A stretch of 64,000 nt of DNA. Source: Platynereis dumerilii. Lineage: Eukaryota; Annelida; Polychaeta; Phyllodocida; Nereididae. A program made the translations under genes and the position numbers. The notes beneath the pieces were generated by a model. The model made no database searches. It saw only the letters and a program-made list of their open reading frames with translations, and was not told the DNA's origin. Position 1 is the first letter of the stretch. Each line of letters starts with the position of its first letter. This document shows, piece by piece, positions 62,497 through 64,000 of the stretch. The stretch lies in assembly GCA_026936325.1 (NCBI GenBank), contig JAPTHN010000006.1, positions 31,451,296 to 31,515,295 on the forward strand, written 5' to 3'.

Positions 62497-63444
62497 CACT
62501 GTAAAATTTGAAAACTGAGTTGATGCAATAATTTGAGCTGTCTGAGAATGTTAATAATTTTCAAGCTATGATAGCTCAATCCTATAAGTTGTCAAGGTAT
62601 GATGGCTCAATGCTGTAAGTTGTCTAAACGAATCATAACATTAAGCTGTGAAAACATGAAAGCTTCAGTTGTTGCAGATAGCTTGACATCTCAGTCATGC
62701 CATATATAGCGCCATCTATAACAAGCACTTCTCATGAGACTGCATTTAGTTTTAAATAATTATTTACTTACAAGAAAAAATAACATTTATATTATACTAT
62801 CCCAGAGAAAAAATGAGTAGCACACCACTTTAGCTGGTTACTTTTTTATTTTTATCTCTCTTAAATTAATTTGTGGGAATAATTAGATGCATGCTTTCAC
62901 ACGTCAACCAACATTTCCAAGTCAGAGTGTGTTCAAATATAGGCTTCTAGCACTGTATACCAACTGAGATGAGCCACAGGCCATTGGGATTTATTCACAA
63001 GAAATTAATTTTTAAATCTCCTTGTGATGCAATGGTCTTTGTTGAATGCATCTTGGGCCTGTCCATGATGTGCTGAAATGAAGCATACTGGATCAGGTGG
63101 ATCCCCTTCAGAGATCAAACAATATTTCGGGATTACAGCCCATATTCATAAATAACTCTATAAGACTAAAAATAAGTCAACACAGCTCAACATTTTGATT
63201 TGTGTCAGCTTGGATCAATAAGTCAACAAAACTCAATATTTTGAGCTGTAAGTCAACACAGCTCATTGTTTTGAGCTTTCTCAGCTTGAATACCTTAGTC
63301 AACATAGCTTAGTATTTTGAGCTATCTCAGCTCGGTACCTTGAGTTATCTCAGCTTAAAACATTAACCTATGTTAGCTCAATCAACTTGTGCAACCATCT
63401 CACTCAATCAATTGAGCTGAATCAGCGAGTCCGATTTTACAGTG
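62497..63444. mobile_element. CACTG-ended element (CACTA/EnSpm-like) with palindromic sub-repeats
   Basis: The ends are 11-bp perfect inverted repeats, CACTGTAAAAT and ATTTTACAGTG, with AA on both sides. D1 and D2 show the empty site. The interior repeats short palindromic motifs, TTGAGCT and AGCTCAA, often joined as AGCTCAATATTTTGAGCT (63185-63390), plus AGTCAACA. Subterminal short repeats are typical of the CACTA group. 948 bp with no transposase. Confidence 0.75.
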
Positions 63445-64000
63445 AAGACACAGAAAGGTGGTCAATTGCATGGAGACTTTTGACACATTTGATACTTTTC
63501 AAGTCATATCCTCGGGAAAGTTTGACACTAGTATTCGAAACATGATATTATGGATACTCTGCACTATATCATAGCGCCTTATGGATTATGTAGATGATAA
63601 CTTGATGAGTAACACCTCTAGCAATCTATTTCAGTTTTTGGCGCTATTTTAAATACGCTCACATGACTCAGTGGAATTCTTTGGTGTCTCAGTGTGTTTG
63701 CTGAATTTGTCTTTGTCCAGGAATTTGTATTTTTGTCAAGGTGGGTCAACGTGCCATTGAGGATGGCTTTGAAATTAGACCCAACACTTGAATTAATCTG
63801 TAACACTGTCTGTGCCATTGAAATTTCTGACAGAATAAGTACATTATACAAGCATTTCAGTCAGGTATTTAACTTATCTATGGACCTCCTCATGTTCCCA
63901 TTTAGTATCCATCCCCTCCCCATAACACTGATACATATGGTGGAAATGGCCTTGCTGACATACCTAGTTTATTGTGAAGATTTATGCTTTATAATTGCAT

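Larger units (their letters stand above)
57700..63640. repeat. Duplicated unit D3 (non-coding)
   Basis: It matches D1 and D2 once two insertions are removed: the L2-like LINE (59505-61505) and the CACTG-ended element (62497-63444). Near the LINE about 160 bp of D sequence is missing relative to D1, which suggests a deletion at integration. Bases 63640-64000 hold nothing recognised. Confidence 0.7.

Overview
The window is AT-rich animal DNA, almost certainly nuclear. It contains 5'-truncated LINEs of the CR1/L2 group, many short non-autonomous DNA transposons (hAT-, CACTA/EnSpm-, PIF/Harbinger- and perhaps Mutator-like) and tRNA-derived SINE remnants. There are no operons and no compact genes. 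The mix fits a marine invertebrate (echinoderm, hemichordate, cephalochordate or similar), but the species cannot be fixed from sequence alone. No complete host protein-coding gene can be supported.

Layout. Bases 14-1471 (minus strand) hold the most unusual coding sequence: one frame joining an SGNH-hydrolase domain, a NADAR (YbiA-like) domain and two CCHC zinc knuckles. It is probably the ORF1-type protein of a retroelement that runs off the left edge. From 1471 to about 63640 the window is a mosaic of local, mostly tandem duplications of non-coding DNA, named here by similarity: A1 (1471-9044), A2 (9045-16440), B1 (16450-18990), B2 (19000-21009), C1 (21010-29865), C2 (29866-38050), D1 (38050-41620), C3 (41640-50990), E1/E2 (51000-53860), D2 (53870-57690) and D3 (57700-63640). 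C1 and C2 are very similar and so recent; C3, the A pair, the B pair and the D units are more diverged. Several short blocks recur in units that are otherwise poorly alignable: R1 (a 150-bp block with a small GGTC/GACC hairpin), R2 (a roughly 80-bp block seen at least twelve times) and R3 (an 8-9 bp stem with a constant loop, five copies).

Mobile elements punctuate the units and date them relative to each other. A CR1-like LINE (46443-49685) sits in C3. It is itself split by a 1,238-bp element that is one giant imperfect palindrome with hAT-style ends and an 8-bp target duplication. An L2-like LINE with a long intact reverse-transcriptase frame (59505-61505) sits in D3. Other insertions include a hAT-type element with a GC-rich minisatellite (35629-36723), a CACTG-ended element full of small palindromes (62497-63444), a Harbinger-type MITE (52261-52453) and several fold-back insertions.

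The only sign of a host transcription unit is at 53001-53133 (plus strand): a long pyrimidine tract, an AG/GTAAG site, a 109-nt open segment and a strong GTAAGT donor. This is the layout of either an ordinary exon or a recursive-splicing exon in a long intron. All similarity statements were judged by eye.
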